Origin: Calliopsis andreniformis
Taxonomy: Eukaryota > Arthropoda > Insecta > Hymenoptera > Andrenidae
Assembly: GCF_051401765.1 (NCBI RefSeq)
Contig: NW_027480463.1
Coordinates: forward strand, 4,050,071-4,114,070
Direction of reading: 5' to 3'
DNA: 64,000 nucleotides
Position 1 is the stretch's first letter, and each line of letters opens with the position of its first letter. Below the pieces are notes generated by a model. The model saw only the letters and a program-made list of their open reading frames with translations. It had not been told where the DNA came from and ran no database searches. Positions 1 to 11,513 of this stretch are shown here, in pieces. A program made the translations under genes and the position numbers.

Positions 1-310
1 ATCACTCAACCCTCAACACTCAGTCCCCAATTCTCAATCTTCAATCCTCAATCCTCAATCCTCAATCCTCAATGCTCAATCTTCAATCCTCAATACTCAA
101 TCATCAATCCTCAATCCTCAATCCTCAGTCCTCAATCCTCAAACCTCAATCCTCAACCCTCAGCCCTCATTCTCAATGCTCATTCCTCAATCCTCAATCT
201 TCAATCTTCAATCCTCAATAATCAATCTTCAACCCTCAATCCTCAGTCCTCAAACCTCAATTCAGAATCCTCAATACTGAATCCTCAATTTTGAGCCCTC
301 AGCCCTCAAC
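1..310 (+). repeat. Partial higher-order unit at the left edge
   Basis: This segment aligns without a length change to 4863-5172, the stretch just before the module at 5173, and differs by a handful of substitutions (for example CTCATTCTCAATGCTC here against CTCATCCTCAATCCTC there). It contains the register-breaking 6-mer of the CCCTCAT type and the CAATAATCAAT monomer pair that normally precede A modules. It is therefore the right-hand end of a HOR copy that begins outside the window. Confidence 0.8.
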
Positions 311-443
311 AATCAGTTGTCAATACTCAATCCTCAATAGAATATCCTCAATTCACAGTTTTCAATACTCAATGCTCAATCTGCAATCTACAAACCTCTA
401 TCCACAAACACCAATTCTCATCACTCAACCCTCAACACTCAGT
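311..443 (+). repeat. Landmark module, subfamily A (133 bp, 19 heptamers)
   Basis: This is the type example of subfamily A. It starts AATCAGTTGTCAATACTC, contains AATAGAATATCC, TTCACAGTTTT and CTCTATCCACAAACACC, and ends ACTCAGT. Every position stays in the 7-bp register although only two of the 19 heptamers equal the consensus. Other A modules start at 899, 1487, 2166, 2754 and 5761. The sub-variant A', with CCTGCATTCACAGTC, starts at 5173, 8180, 18173, 21389, 25822, 33468, 39698, 47444, 50309, 54224, 57558 and 61473. A singular relative starts at 16195. A/C chimeras start at 38019 and 43963. No function is known; a conserved protein-binding or recombination segment is only a possibility. 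Confidence 0.85.
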
Positions 444-898
444 CCTCAATGTTCAATCCTCAATCCTCAATCCACAATCCTCAATCATCAATCTTCAATC
501 CGCAATACTCAATCTTCAATCCTGAATACACAATCTTCAACCCTCAATCCTCAATTCTCAATCCTCAATACTCAATCCTCAATCCTCAATCCTCAATCCT
601 CAATCTTCAATCCTCAAGACTCAATCTTCAATCCTCAATCCTCAATCCACAATCCTCAGTCCTCAATCCTCAATCCCCATTCTTCAATCCTCAATACCCA
701 TTCCTCAATCTTCAATCCTCAATCCTCAATCCTCAATGTTCAATACGCAATACCCAATCCTCAATCTTCAATCCCCAATCCTCAATCCTCAATCCTCAAT
801 CCTCTATCCTCAATCCTCAATCCTCAATCCTCAGTCCTCAAACCTCAATCCTGGATCCTCAATCCTGAATCCTCAATCTTCAGACCTCAGTCCTCAAC
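311..898 (+). repeat. 588-bp HOR unit, copy 1
   Basis: This unit runs from the A module at 311 to the next A module and is 84 heptamers long. After the module it contains, in order, AATGTTCAATCC, AATCCGCAATAC, CCTGAATACACAATC, CCTCAAGACTC, CCCCATTCTTC, GTTCAATACGCAATACCC and the single CTGGATCC at about 851-858. The same order recurs in the next units. At the ACC/ACA marker before CTGGATCC it carries CAAACCTCAATCC. Confidence 0.85.
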
Positions 899-1486
899 AA
901 TCAGTTGTCAATACTCAATCCTCAATAGAATATCCTCAATTCACAGTTTTCAATACTCAATGCTCAATCTGCAATCTTCAAACCTCTATCCACAAACACC
1001 AATTCTCATCACTCAACCCTCAGCACTCAGTCCTCAATGTTCAATCCTCAATCCTCAATCCACAATCCTCAATCATCAATCTTCAATCCGCAATACTCAA
1101 TCTTCAATCCTGAATACACAATCTTCAACCCTCAATCCTCAATTCTCAATCCTCAATACTCAATCCTCAATCCTCAATCCTCAATCCTCAATCTTCAATC
1201 CTCAAGACTCAATCTTCAATCCTCAATCCTCAATCCACAATCCTCAGTCCTCAATCCTCAATCCCCATTCTTCAATCCTCAATACCCATTCCTCAATCTT
1301 CAATCCTCAATCCTCAATCCTCAATGTTCAATACGCAATACCCAATCCTCAATCTTCAATCCCCAATCCTCAATCCTCAATCCTCAATCCTCTATCCTCA
1401 ATCCTCAATCCTCAATCCTCAGTCCTCAAACATCAATCCTGGATCCTCAATCCTGAATCCTCAATCTTCAGACCTCAGTCCTCAAC
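899..1486 (+). repeat. 588-bp HOR unit, copy 2
   Basis: This unit is exactly the length of the preceding one and nearly identical to it. It is distinguished by CAAACATCAATCCTGG just before its GGATCC at 1441. The unit at 2166-2753 carries the same marker. With the next unit (679 bp) it forms one half of a dimeric arrangement of period 1,267 bp. Confidence 0.85.
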
Positions 1487-2165
1487 AATCAGTTGTCAAT
1501 ACTCAATCCTCAATAGAATATCCTCAATTCACAGTTTTCAATACTCAATGCTCAATCTGCAATCTTCAAACCTCTATCCACAAACACCAATTCTCATCAC
1601 TCAACCCTCAGCACTCAGTCCTCAATGTTCAATCCTCAATCCTCAATCCACAATCCTCAATCATCAATCTTCAATCCGCAATACTCAATCTTCAATCCTG
1701 AATACACAATCTTCAACCCTCAATCCTCAATTCTCAATCCTCAATACTCAATCCTCAATCCTCAATCCTCAATCCTCAATCTTCAATCCTCAATACTCAA
1801 TCTTCAATCCTCAATCCTCAATCCTCAATCCTCAATCTTCAATCCTCAATCCTCAATCCTCAATCCTCAATCCTCAGTCTTCAATCCTCAATACCCAATC
1901 CTCAATCCTCAATCCTCAATACTCAATCCTCAATGTTCAATACGCAATACCCAATCCTCAATCTTCAATCCCCAATCCTCAATCCTCAATCCTCAATCCT
2001 CAATGTTCAATACGCAATACCCAATCCTCAATCTTCAATCCCCAATCCTCAATCCTCAATCCTCAATCCTCTATCCTCAATCCTCAATCCTCAATCCTCA
2101 GTCCTCAAACCTCAATCCTGGATCCTCAATCCTGAATCCTCAATCTTCAGACCTCAGTCCTCAAC
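1487..2165 (+). repeat. 679-bp HOR unit (609-bp type with an internal 70-bp duplication)
   Basis: This unit equals the 609-bp type at 2754-3362 plus 70 bp. The extra length is a tandem duplication of ten heptamers: the GTTCAATACGCAATACCC segment occurs at about 1935 and again at about 2005. Unlike the 588-bp units it has CCTCAATACTC where they have CCTCAAGACTC. Confidence 0.8.
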
Positions 2166-2753
2166 AATCAGTTGTCAATACTCAATCCTCAATAGAATAT
2201 CCTCAATTCACAGTTTTCAATACTCAATGCTCAATCTGCAATCTTCAAACCTCTATCCACAAACACCAATTCTCATCACTCAACCCTCAGCACTCAGTCC
2301 TCAATGTTCAATCCTCAATCCTCAATCCACAATCCTCAATCATCAATCTTCAATCCGCAATACTCAATCTTCAATCCTGAATACACAATCTTCAACCCTC
2401 AATCCTCAATTCTCAATCCTCAATACTCAATCCTCAATCCTCAATCCTCAATCCTCAATCTTCAATCCTCAAGACTCAATCTTCAATCCTCAATCCTCAA
2501 TCCACAATCCTCAGTCCTCAATCCTCAATCCCCATTCTTCAATCCTCAATACCCATTCCTCAATCTTCAATCCTCAATCCTCAATCCTCAATGTTCAATA
2601 CGCAATACCCAATCCTCAATCTTCAATCCCCAATCCTCAATCCTCAATCCTCAATCCTCTATCCTCAATCCTCAATCCTCAATCCTCAGTCCTCAAACAT
2701 CAATCCTGGATCCTCAATCCTGAATCCTCAATCTTCAGACCTCAGTCCTCAAC
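2166..2753 (+). repeat. 588-bp HOR unit, copy 3
   Basis: This is an 84-heptamer unit starting at an A module. It carries the CAAACATCAATCCTGG marker of copy 2, consistent with a 1,267-bp dimeric duplication (588+679). It is also the first segment of the 3,007-bp HOR and reappears at 5173-5760. Confidence 0.85.
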
Positions 2754-3362
2754 AATCAGTTGTCAATACTCAATCCTCAATAGAATATCCTCAATTCACA
2801 GTTTTCAATACTCAATGCTCAATCTGCAATCTTCAAACCTCTATCCACAAACACCAATTCTCATCACTCAACCCTCAGCACTCAGTCCTCAATGTTCAAT
2901 CCTCAATCCTCAATCCACAATCCTCAATCATCAATCTTCAATCCGCAATACTCAATCTTCAATCCTGAATACACAATCTTCAACCCTCAATCCTCAATTC
3001 TCAATCCTCAATACTCAATCCTCAATCCTCAATCCTCAATCCTCAATCTTCAATCCTCAATACTCAATCTTCAATCCTCAATCCTCAATCCTCAATCCTC
3101 AATCTTCAATCCTCAATCCTCAATCCTCAATCCTCAATCCTCAGTCTTCAATCCTCAATACCCAATCCTCAATCCTCAATCCTCAATACTCAATCCTCAA
3201 TGTTCAATACGCAATACCCAATCCTCAATCTTCCATCCCCAATCCTCAATCCTCAATCCTCAATCCTCAATCCTCAATCTTCAATCCTCAATCCTCTGTC
3301 CTCAAACCTCAATCCTGGATCCTCAATCCTGAATCCTCAATCTTCAGACCTCAGTCCTCAAC
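2754..3362 (+). repeat. 609-bp HOR unit
   Basis: This unit has 87 heptamers, from the A module at 2754 to the first C module at 3363. It is three heptamers longer than the 588-bp type, has CTTCCATCCCC where the 588-bp units have CTTCAATCCCC, and CCTCTGTCC before CTGGATCC. It recurs at 5761-6369 with the same private variants. Confidence 0.85.
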
Positions 3363-4753
3363 AATCAGTTGTAAATTCTAAATCCTCAATAGAGTATCAT
3401 CAATTCACAGTTTTCAATACTCAATACTCAATCTGCAATCTTTAAATCTCTATCCACAAACACCAATTCTCATCACTCAACACTCAATACTCAGTCCCCA
3501 GTCCTCAATCTTCAATCCTCAATCCTCAATCCTCAACTCTCAATCGCCTACATTCAATCCTCAATACTCAATCATCAATCCTCAATCATCAATCCTCAGT
3601 CCTCAATCCTCAATCCTCAATCCTCAATCTTCAATCCTCAATACTCAATCATCAATCCTCAATCCTCAATCCCCAATCTTCAATCCTCAATACTCAATCT
3701 TCAATCCTCAATCCTCAATCCCCAATCCTCAATCTTCAATCCTCAATCCTCAATCCTCAATCGTCAATCCTCAGTCTTCGATCCTCAATACCCAATCCTC
3801 AATCTTCAATCCTCAATCCTCAATCCTCAATTCTCAATCCTCAATCCTCAGTCCTCAATTCTCAATCCTCAACACTCAATCCTTAATCCTCAATCCTCAA
3901 TCTTCAATCCTCAATACTCAATCATGAATCCTCAATCATCAATCCTCAGTCCTCAATACTCAATCTTCAATCCTCAATCCTCAATCCTCAATCCTCAATC
4001 TTCAATCCTCAATCCTCAATCCTCAATCCTCAATCCTCAGTCTTCGATCCTCAATATCCAATCCTCAATCTTCAATTCTTAATCTTCGATCCTCAATCCT
4101 CAATCCTCAATCCTCAATCCTCAGTCTTCGACCCTCAATACCCAATCCTCAATCTTCAATCCTCAATCCTCAATCCTCAATTCTCAATCCTCAATCCTCA
4201 GTCCTCAGTCCTCAAACCTCAATCCTCAACCCTCAGGCCTCATAGTCAATCCTCAATCCTCAATCCTCAATCCTCAATCTTCAATCCTCAATACTCAACC
4301 TTCAATCCTGTATCCTCAATTCTCAATCCTCAATACTGAATCCTCAATCGTCAATCCTCAATCCCCAATCCTCAATCTTCAATACTCAATCCTCAATCCT
4401 CAATCCAAAATCCGAAATCTTCAAACCTCAATACTCAATCTTCAATCCTCAATCCTCAATCCTCAATCCTCAGACCTCAGACATCAATGCTGAACCCTCA
4501 GTCCTCGTTCTCAATCCACAGCCCTCAATCCTCAATCCTCAATCTTCAATCATCAATATTCAACCTTCAGTGCTCAATCCTCAATACTCAATCCTCAATC
4601 CTCAATCCTCAATGTTCAGTCAGCAATACCCAATCCTCAATCTTCAATCCTCGATCTTCAATCCTCAATCCTCAATCCTCAATCCTCAGTACTCAAACCT
4701 CAAACCTGAATCCTCAATCCTGAATCCTCAATCTTCAGACCTCAGTTCTCAAA

Positions 4754-4886
4754 AATCAGTTGTCAATTCTCAATCCTCAATAGAATATCATCAATTCACA
4801 GTTTTCAATACTCAATACTCAATCTGCTATCTTTAAATCTCTATCCACAAACATCAATTCTCATCACTCAACCCTCAACGCTCAGT
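4754..4886 (+). repeat. Landmark module, subfamily D (133 bp)
   Basis: D modules are entered through CTCAAAAATCAGTTGTC, continue AATTCTCAATCC, and carry CTGCTATCTTTAAATCTC (or CCTGCTATCTTTAAGTCTC) in place of the C-type CTGCAATC. Length is again 133 bp, ending ACTCAGT. Starts are 4754, 7761, 10954, 11514, 20068, 24501, 29876, 30414, 31672, 32210, 36279, 37600, 39012, 42530 and 43544. D modules usually follow a segment containing GTTCAGTCAGCAATACCC and AGTACTCAAACC, which is a second recognisable variant signature. Confidence 0.85.
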
Positions 4887-5172
4887 CCCCAATTCTCAAT
4901 CTTCAATCCTCAATCCTCAATCCTCAATCCTCAATCCTCAATCTTCAATCCTCAATACTCAATCATCAATCCTCAATCCTCAATCCTCAGTCCTCAATCC
5001 TCAAACCTCAATCCTCAACCCTCAGCCCTCATCCTCAATCCTCATTCCTCAATCCTCAATCTTCAATCTTCAATCCTCAATAATCAATCTTCAACTCTCA
5101 ATCCTCAGTCCTCAAACCTCAATTCAGAATCCTCAATCCTGAATCCTCAATTTTCAGCCCTCAGCCCTCAAC

Positions 5173-8100
5173 AATCAGTTGTCAATACTCAATCCTCAAT
5201 AGAATATCCTGCATTCACAGTCTTCAATACTCAATGCTCAATCTGCAATCTTCAAACCTCTATCCACAAACACCAATTCTCATCACTCAACCCTCAACAC
5301 TCAGTCCTCAATGTTCAATCCTCAATCCTCAATCCACAATCCTCAATCATCAATCTTCAATCCGCAATACTCAATCTTCAATCCTGAATACACAATCTTC
5401 AACCCTCAATCCTCAATTCTCAATCCTCAATACTCAATCCTCAATCCTCAATCCTCAATCCTCAATCTTCAATCCTCAAGACTCAATCTTCAATCCTCAA
5501 TCCTCAATCCACAATCCTCAGTCCTCAATCCTCAATCCCCATTCTTCAATCCTCAATACCCATTCCTCAATCTTCAATCCTCAATCCTCAATCCTCAATG
5601 TTCAATACGCAATACCCAATCCTCAATCTTCAATCCCCAATCCTCAATCCTCAATCCTCAATCCTCTATCCTCAATCCTCAATCCTCAATCCTCAGTCCT
5701 CAAACCTCAATCCTGGATCCTCAATCCTGAATCCTCAATCTTCAGACCTCAGTCCTCAACAATCAGTTGTCAATACTCAATCCTCAATAGAATATCCTCA
5801 ATTCACAGTTTTCAATACTCAATGCTCAATCTGCAATCTTCAAACCTCTATCCACAAACACCAATTCTCATCACTCAACCCTCAGCACTCAGTCCTCAAT
5901 GTTCAATCCTCAATCCTCAATCCACAATCCTCAATCATCAATCTTCAATCCGCAATACTCAATCTTCAATCCTGAATACACAATCTTCAACCCTCAATCC
6001 TCAATTCTCAATCCTCAATACTCAATCCTCAATCCTCAATCCTCAATCCTCAATCTTCAATCCTCAATACTCAATCTTCAATCCTCAATCCTCAATCCTC
6101 AATCCTCAATCTTCAATCCTCAATCCTCAATCCTCAATCCTCAATCCTCAGTCTTCAATCCTCAATACCCAATCCTCAATCCTCAATCCTCAATACTCAA
6201 TCCTCAATGTTCAATACGCAATACCCAATCCTCAATCTTCCATCCCCAATCCTCAATCCTCAATCCTCAATCCTCAATCCTCAATCTTCAATCCTCAATC
6301 CTCTGTCCTCAAACCTCAATCCTGGATCCTCAATCCTGAATCCTCAATCTTCAGACCTCAGTCCTCAACAATCAGTTGTAAATTCTAAATCCTCAATAGA
6401 GTATCATCAATTCACAGTTTTCAATACTCAATACTCAATCTGCAATCTTTAAATCTCTATCCACAAACACCAATTCTCATCACTCAACACTCAATACTCA
6501 GTCCCCAGTCCTCAATCTTCAATCCTCAATCCTCAATCCTCAACTCTCAATCGCCTACATTCAATCCTCAATACTCAATCATCAATCCTCAATCATCAAT
6601 CCTCAGTCCTCAATCCTCAATCCTCAATCCTCAATCTTCAATCCTCAATACTCAATCATCAATCCTCAATCCTCAATCCCCAATCTTCAATCCTCAATAC
6701 TCAATCTTCAATCCTCAATCCTCAATCCCCAATCCTCAATCTTCAATCCTCAATCCTCAATCCTCAATCGTCAATCCTCAGTCTTCGATCCTCAATACCC
6801 AATCCTCAATCTTCAATCCTCAATCCTCAATCCTCAATTCTCAATCCTCAATCCTCAGTCCTCAATTCTCAATCCTCAACACTCAATCCTTAATCCTCAA
6901 TCCTCAATCTTCAATCCTCAATACTCAATCATCAATCCTCAATCATCAATCCTCAGTCCTCAATACTCAATCTTCAATCCTCAATCCTCAATCCTCAATC
7001 CTCAATCTTCAATCCTCAATCCTCAATCCTCAATCCTCAATCCTCAGTCTTCGATCCTCAATATCCAATCCTCAATCTTCAATTCTTAATCTTCGATCCT
7101 CAATCCTCAATCCTCAATCCTCAATCCTCAGTCTTCGACCCTCAATACCCAATCCTCAATCTTCAATCCTCAATCCTCAATCCTCAATTCTCAATCCTCA
7201 ATCCTCAGTCCTCAGTCCTCAAACCTCAATCCTCAACCCTCAGGCCTCATAGTCAATCCTCAATCCTCAATCCTCAATCCTCAATCTTCAATCCTCAATA
7301 CTCAACCTTCAATCCTGTATCCTCAATTCTCAATCCTCAATACTGAATCCTCAATCGTCAATCCTCAATCCCCAATCCTCAATCTTCAATACTCAATCCT
7401 CAATCCTCAATCCAAAATCCGAAATCTTCAAACCTCAATACTCAATCTTCAATCCTCAATCCTCAATCCTCAATCCTCAGACCTCAGACATCAATGCTGA
7501 ACCCTCAGTCCTCGTTCTCAATCCACAGCCCTCAATCCTCAATCCTCAATCTTCAATCATCAATATTCAACCTTCAGTGCTCAATCCTCAATACTCAATC
7601 CTCAATCCTCAATCCTCAATGTTCAGTCAGCAATACCCAATCCTCAATCTTCAATCCTCGATCTTCAATCCTCAATCCTCAATCCTCAATCCTCAGTACT
7701 CAAACCTCAAACCTGAATCCTCAATCCTGAATCCTCAATCTTCAGACCTCAGTTCTCAAAAATCAGTTGTCAATTCTCAATCCTCAATAGAATATCATCA
7801 ATTCACAGTTTTCAATACTCAATACTCAATCTGCTATCTTTAAATCTCTATCCACAAACATCAATTCTCATCACTCAACCCTCAACGCTCAGTCCCCAAT
7901 TCTCAATCTTCAATCCTCAATCCTCAATCCTCAATCCTCAATCCTCAATCTTCAATCCTCAATACTCAATCATCAATCCTCAATCCTCAATCCTCAGTCC
8001 TCAATCCTCAAACCTCAATCCTCAACCCTCAGCCCTCATCCTCAATCCTCATTCCTCAATCCTCAATCTTCAATCTTCAATCCTCAATAATCAATCTTCA

Positions 8101-8179
8101 ACTCTCAATCCTCAGTCCTCAAACCTCAATTCAGAATCCTCAATCCTGAATCCTCAATTTTCAGCCCTCAGCCCTCAAC
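5173..8179 (+). repeat. 3,007-bp HOR, copy 2
   Basis: Landmarks at 5173, 5761, 6370 and 7761 reproduce those of copy 1 at an offset of 3,007. Homology to copy 1 continues past 8180 to about 8390, where this sequence continues as plain CCTCAAT monomers while the copy 1 equivalent reads CCTGAATACACAATC. The right edge of the duplicated block is therefore inside or just after the A' module at 8180. Confidence 0.85.
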
Positions 8180-8681
8180 AATCAGTTGTCAATACTCAAT
8201 CCTCAATAGAATATCCTGCATTCACAGTCTTCAATACTCAATGCTCAATCTGCAATCTTCAAACCTCTATCCACAAACACCAATTCTCATCACTCAACCC
8301 TCAACACTCAGTCCTCAATGTTCAATCCTCAATCCTCAATCCACAATCCTCAATCATCAATCTTCAATCCGCAATACTCAATCTTCAATCCTCAATCCTC
8401 AATCCTCAATCCTCAATCCTCATTCTTCAATCCTCAATCTTCAATCCTCGATCCACAATCCTCAATTCTCAATCCTCAATCCTCAGTCCTCAGTCCTTAA
8501 ACCTCAATCCTCAACCCTCAGCCATCATCCTCAACCCTCAGCCATCATCCTCAATCCTCAATCCTCAATCTTCAATCCTCAATACTCAATCTTCAATCCT
8601 CAATCCTGAATCCTCCGTCCTCAAACCTCAATTCTGAATCCTCAATCCTGAATCCTCAATCTTCAGCCCTCAGTCCTCAAC

Positions 8682-8814
8682 AATCAGGTGACAATCCTCA
8701 ATACCCAATAGAATATCGTCAATTCACAGCTTTCAATACTCAATACTTAATCTGCATTCTTCAAATCTCCTTCCACAAACATCAATTCTCATCACTCAAC
8801 CCTCAACACTCAGT
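8682..8814 (+). repeat. Landmark module, subfamily B (133 bp)
   Basis: This is the first of 12 B modules. It starts AATCAGGTGACAATCC, contains ATACCCAATAGAATATCG, TTCACAGCTTTC and TACTTAATCTGCATTC, and ends ACTCAGT. It has exactly the 19-heptamer length of the other subfamilies. Other starts are 12031, 21878, 26311, 33978, 38515, 40208, 44459, 50812, 54727, 58061 and 61976. The copy at 33978 has AGTCAGG in place of AATCAGG. In most units B lies 489-510 bp downstream of an A' or D/A' module, which defines a fixed order inside the HORs. Confidence 0.85.
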
Positions 8815-9227
8815 CCTCAATGTTCAATCCTCAATCCTCAATTCTCAATCTTCAATCCTCAATACTCAATCTTTAATCCTGAATCCACAATCCTCAATCT
8901 TCAATCCTCAATCCCCAATACTCAATCCTCAATCCTCAACCTTCAATCCTCAATACTCAATCTTCAATCCTCAATCCTCAATCCACAATCCTCAATCTTC
9001 AATCCTCAATCCTCAATCCTCAATCCTCAGTCTTCAATCCTCAATACCCAATCCTCAATCCTCAATCCTCAATCCTCAATCCTCAATGTTCAATACGCAA
9101 AACCCAATCCTCAATCTTCAATCCCCAATCCTCAATCCTCAATCCTCAATCCTCAATCATCAGTCCTCAAACCTCAATCCTGGATCCTCAATCCTGAATC
9201 CTCAATCTTCAGACCTCAGTCCTCAAC

Positions 9228-9360
9228 AATCAGTTGTAAATTCTCAATCCTCAATAGGATATCATCAATTCACAGTTTTCAATACTCAATACTCAATCTG
9301 CAATCTTTAAATCTCTATCCACAAACACCAATTCTCATCACTCAACGCTCAATACTCAGT
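9228..9360 (+). repeat. Landmark module, subfamily C (133 bp)
   Basis: C is the commonest subfamily, with 38 copies. It starts AATCAGTTGTAAATTCTC, contains AATAGAATATCATC or a variant (TAGGATATC, TAGAGTATC) and AATCTTTAAATCTC, and ends ACTCAGT. Starts are 3363, 6370, 9228, 12507, 14603, 15734, 16573, 18977, 20488, 22424, 23249, 24921, 26857, 27682, 28975, 30771, 32567, 34517, 35342, 36699, 39369, 40754, 41593, 42950, 44907, 45788, 48750, 49233, 52084, 52567, 53231, 55999, 56482, 59333, 59816, 60480, 63248 and 63731. Many are preceded 46 bp upstream by a CTGGATCC monomer pair. The copies at 52567 and 59816 share GTATATTC in place of GTAAATTC. Confidence 0.85.
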
Positions 9361-11513
9361 CCCCAGTCCTCAATCTTCAATCCTCAATCCTCAATACTCA
9401 ATCTTCAATACTCAATCCTCAATCCTCAATCCTCAATCCTCAATCTTCAATCCTCAATCCTCAATCCTCAACCCTCAATCCCCTACATTCAATCCTCAAT
9501 ACTCAATCTTCAATACTCAATCCTCAATCCTCAATCCTCAATCCTCAATCTTCAATCCTCAATCCTCAATCTTCAATCCTGTATACACAACCTTCAACCC
9601 TCAATCCTCAATTCTCAATCCTCAAAACTCAATCCTCAATCCTCAATCCTCAATCCTCAATCTTCAATCCTCAATACTCAATCATCAAACCTCAATCATC
9701 AATCCTCAGTCCTCAATCCTCAATCCTCAATCCTCAATCCTCAATCTTCAATCCTCAATACTCAATCTTCAATCCTCAATCCTCAATCCTCAATCCTCAA
9801 TCCTCAATCTTCAATCCTCAATCCTCAATCCTCAATCGTCAATCCTCAGTCTTCGATCCTCAATACCCAATCATCAATCTTCAATCCTCAATCCCCAATC
9901 CTCAATTCTCAATCCTCAATCCTCAGTCCTCAGTCCTCAAACCTCAATCCTCAACCCTCAGCCCTAATAGTCAATCCTCAATACTCAATCCTCAATCCTC
10001 AATCTTCAATTCTCAATACTCAACCTTCAATCCTCAATCCTCAATTCTCAATCCTCAATACTGAATCCTCAATCGTCAATCCTCAATCCCCAATCCTCAA
10101 TGTTCAATACTCAATCCTCAATCCTCAATCCAAAATCCTCAATCTTCAAACCTCAATACTCAATCTTCAATTCTCAATCCTCAATCCTCAATCCTCAATG
10201 CTCAATCCTCAGTCCTCAATCTTCAATCCCCAATCCTCAGCCCTCAATCCTCAATCCTCATACTTCAATCCTCAATACCCAATCCTCAATCTTCAATCCT
10301 CAATCCTCAATCCTCAATTCTCAATCCTCAATCCTCAGTCCTCGGTCCTCAAACCTCAATCCTCAACCCTCAGCCCTCATCGTCAATCCTCAATCCTCAA
10401 TCCTCAATCCTCAATCTTCAATCCTGAATACACAATCTTCAACCCTCAATCCTCAATTCTCAATCCTCAACACTCAATCCTTAATCCTCAATCCTCTATC
10501 CTCAATTCTCAATCCTCAATACTGAATCCTCAATCGTCAATCCTCAATCCACAATCCTCAATCTTCAATACTCAATCCTCAATCCTCAATCCAAAATCCT
10601 CAATCTTCAAACCTCAATACTCAATCTTCAATCCTCAATCCTCAATCCTCAATCCTCAGACCTCAGACATCAATACTGAACCCTCAGTCCTCGTCCTCAA
10701 TCCACAGCCCTCAATCCTCAATCCTCAATCTTCAATCATCAATATTCAATCTTCAGTCCTCAATCCTCAATACTCAATCCTCAATCCTCAATCCTCAATG
10801 TTCAGTCAGCAATACCCAATCGTCAATCTTCAATCCTCAATCCTCAATCCTCAATCCTCAATCCTCAATCCTCAATCCTCAATCCTCAGTACTCAAACCT
10901 CAATCCTGAATCCTCAATCCTGAATCCTCAATCTTCAGACCTCAGTGCTCAAAAATCAGTTGTCAATTCTCAATCCTCAATAGAATATCATCAATTCACA
11001 GTTTTCAATACTCAATACTCAATCTGCTATCTTTAAATCTCTATCCACAAACATCAATTCTCATCACTCATCCCTCAACACTCAGTCCCCCAATCCTCAA
11101 TCTTCAATCCTCAATCCTCAATTCTCAATCCTCAATCCTCAATCTTTAATCCTCAATACTCAATCATCAATCCTCAATCCTCAATCCTCAGTCCTCAATC
11201 CTCAAACCTCAATCCTCAACCCTCAGCCCTCATCCTCAATCCTCATTCCTCAATCCTCAATCCTCAATCCTCAATCCTCAATCCTCAATCTTCAATCCTC
11301 AACCCTCAATCCTCAATCCTCAATCCTCAGTCTTCAATCCTCAATACCCAATCCTCAATCCTGAATCCTCAATCCTCAATACTCAATCATCAATCCTCAA
11401 TCCTCAATCTTCAATCCTCAATCCTCAATCCTCAATCCTCAATCCTCAGTACTCAAACCTCAATCCTGAATCCACAATCCTGAATCCTCAATCTTCAGAC
11501 CTCAGTTCTCAAA

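Larger units (their letters stand above)
2166..5172 (+). repeat. 3,007-bp HOR, copy 1
   Basis: The module order is A (2166), A (2754), C (3363), D (4754), and the next copy starts at 5173. The spacings 588, 609, 1391 and 419 repeat exactly in copy 2. The one substitution I located between copies is G at 3926 against C at 6933; I did not count exhaustively. The 1,391-bp segment carries two register-breaking 6-mers and the 419-bp segment one, which explains why these are not multiples of 7. The module at 5173 has an A' left half (GCATTCACAGTC), unlike the module at 2166, so the true junction lies between about 5223 and 5384. Confidence 0.85.
8180..11513 (+). repeat. Degenerate ~3.3-kb unit, copy 1
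   Basis: The module order is A' (8180), B (8682), C (9228), D (10954), then D at 11514. B and C recur in the next segment at offsets of 3,349 and 3,279 bp, so the two segments are related but carry several length changes. The stretch 9361-10953 has no module. It consists of heptamers with scattered markers such as AATCCCCTACATTC, GTCTTCGATCC and CCTCAGCCCTAATAGTC. A 20-bp tandem duplication of two 7-mers plus one 6-mer lies at about 8511-8550. Confidence 0.6.

Noticed and set aside
309..320. Inverted repeat ACAATCAGTTGT at module starts as an operator or hairpin
   Set aside because: The arms are only 4 bp and the symmetry is lost in B modules (AATCAGGTGA) and D modules (AAAAATCAGTTGT), so it is not a conserved feature of the module.
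386..410. DnaA-box-like CTATCCACA in every module, hinting at a bacterial or plasmid origin with iterons
   Set aside because: It matches the TTATCCACA consensus at 8 of 9 positions but occurs once per 133-bp module as two ordinary in-register heptamers. There is no rep gene, AT-rich unwinding region or other bacterial feature.
291..2135. 614-codon open frame on the + strand (and dozens of other 60-480-codon frames) as a repeat-protein gene
   Set aside because: The monomer has no stop in any + frame, so long open frames are automatic. Overlapping frames in all phases encode the same ILNPQSS repeat, starts fall on HOR-wide AATGTTCAA or AATGCTCAA variants, and ends fall on fixed stop-bearing variants. 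There is no codon-position signal, promoter or conserved non-repeat domain.
311..2753. CRISPR array, with the regular ~588-bp units or the 7-bp repeat as direct repeats
   Set aside because: The spacers are themselves the same heptamer repeat, unit sizes are far outside the CRISPR range, and no cas-like gene is present.
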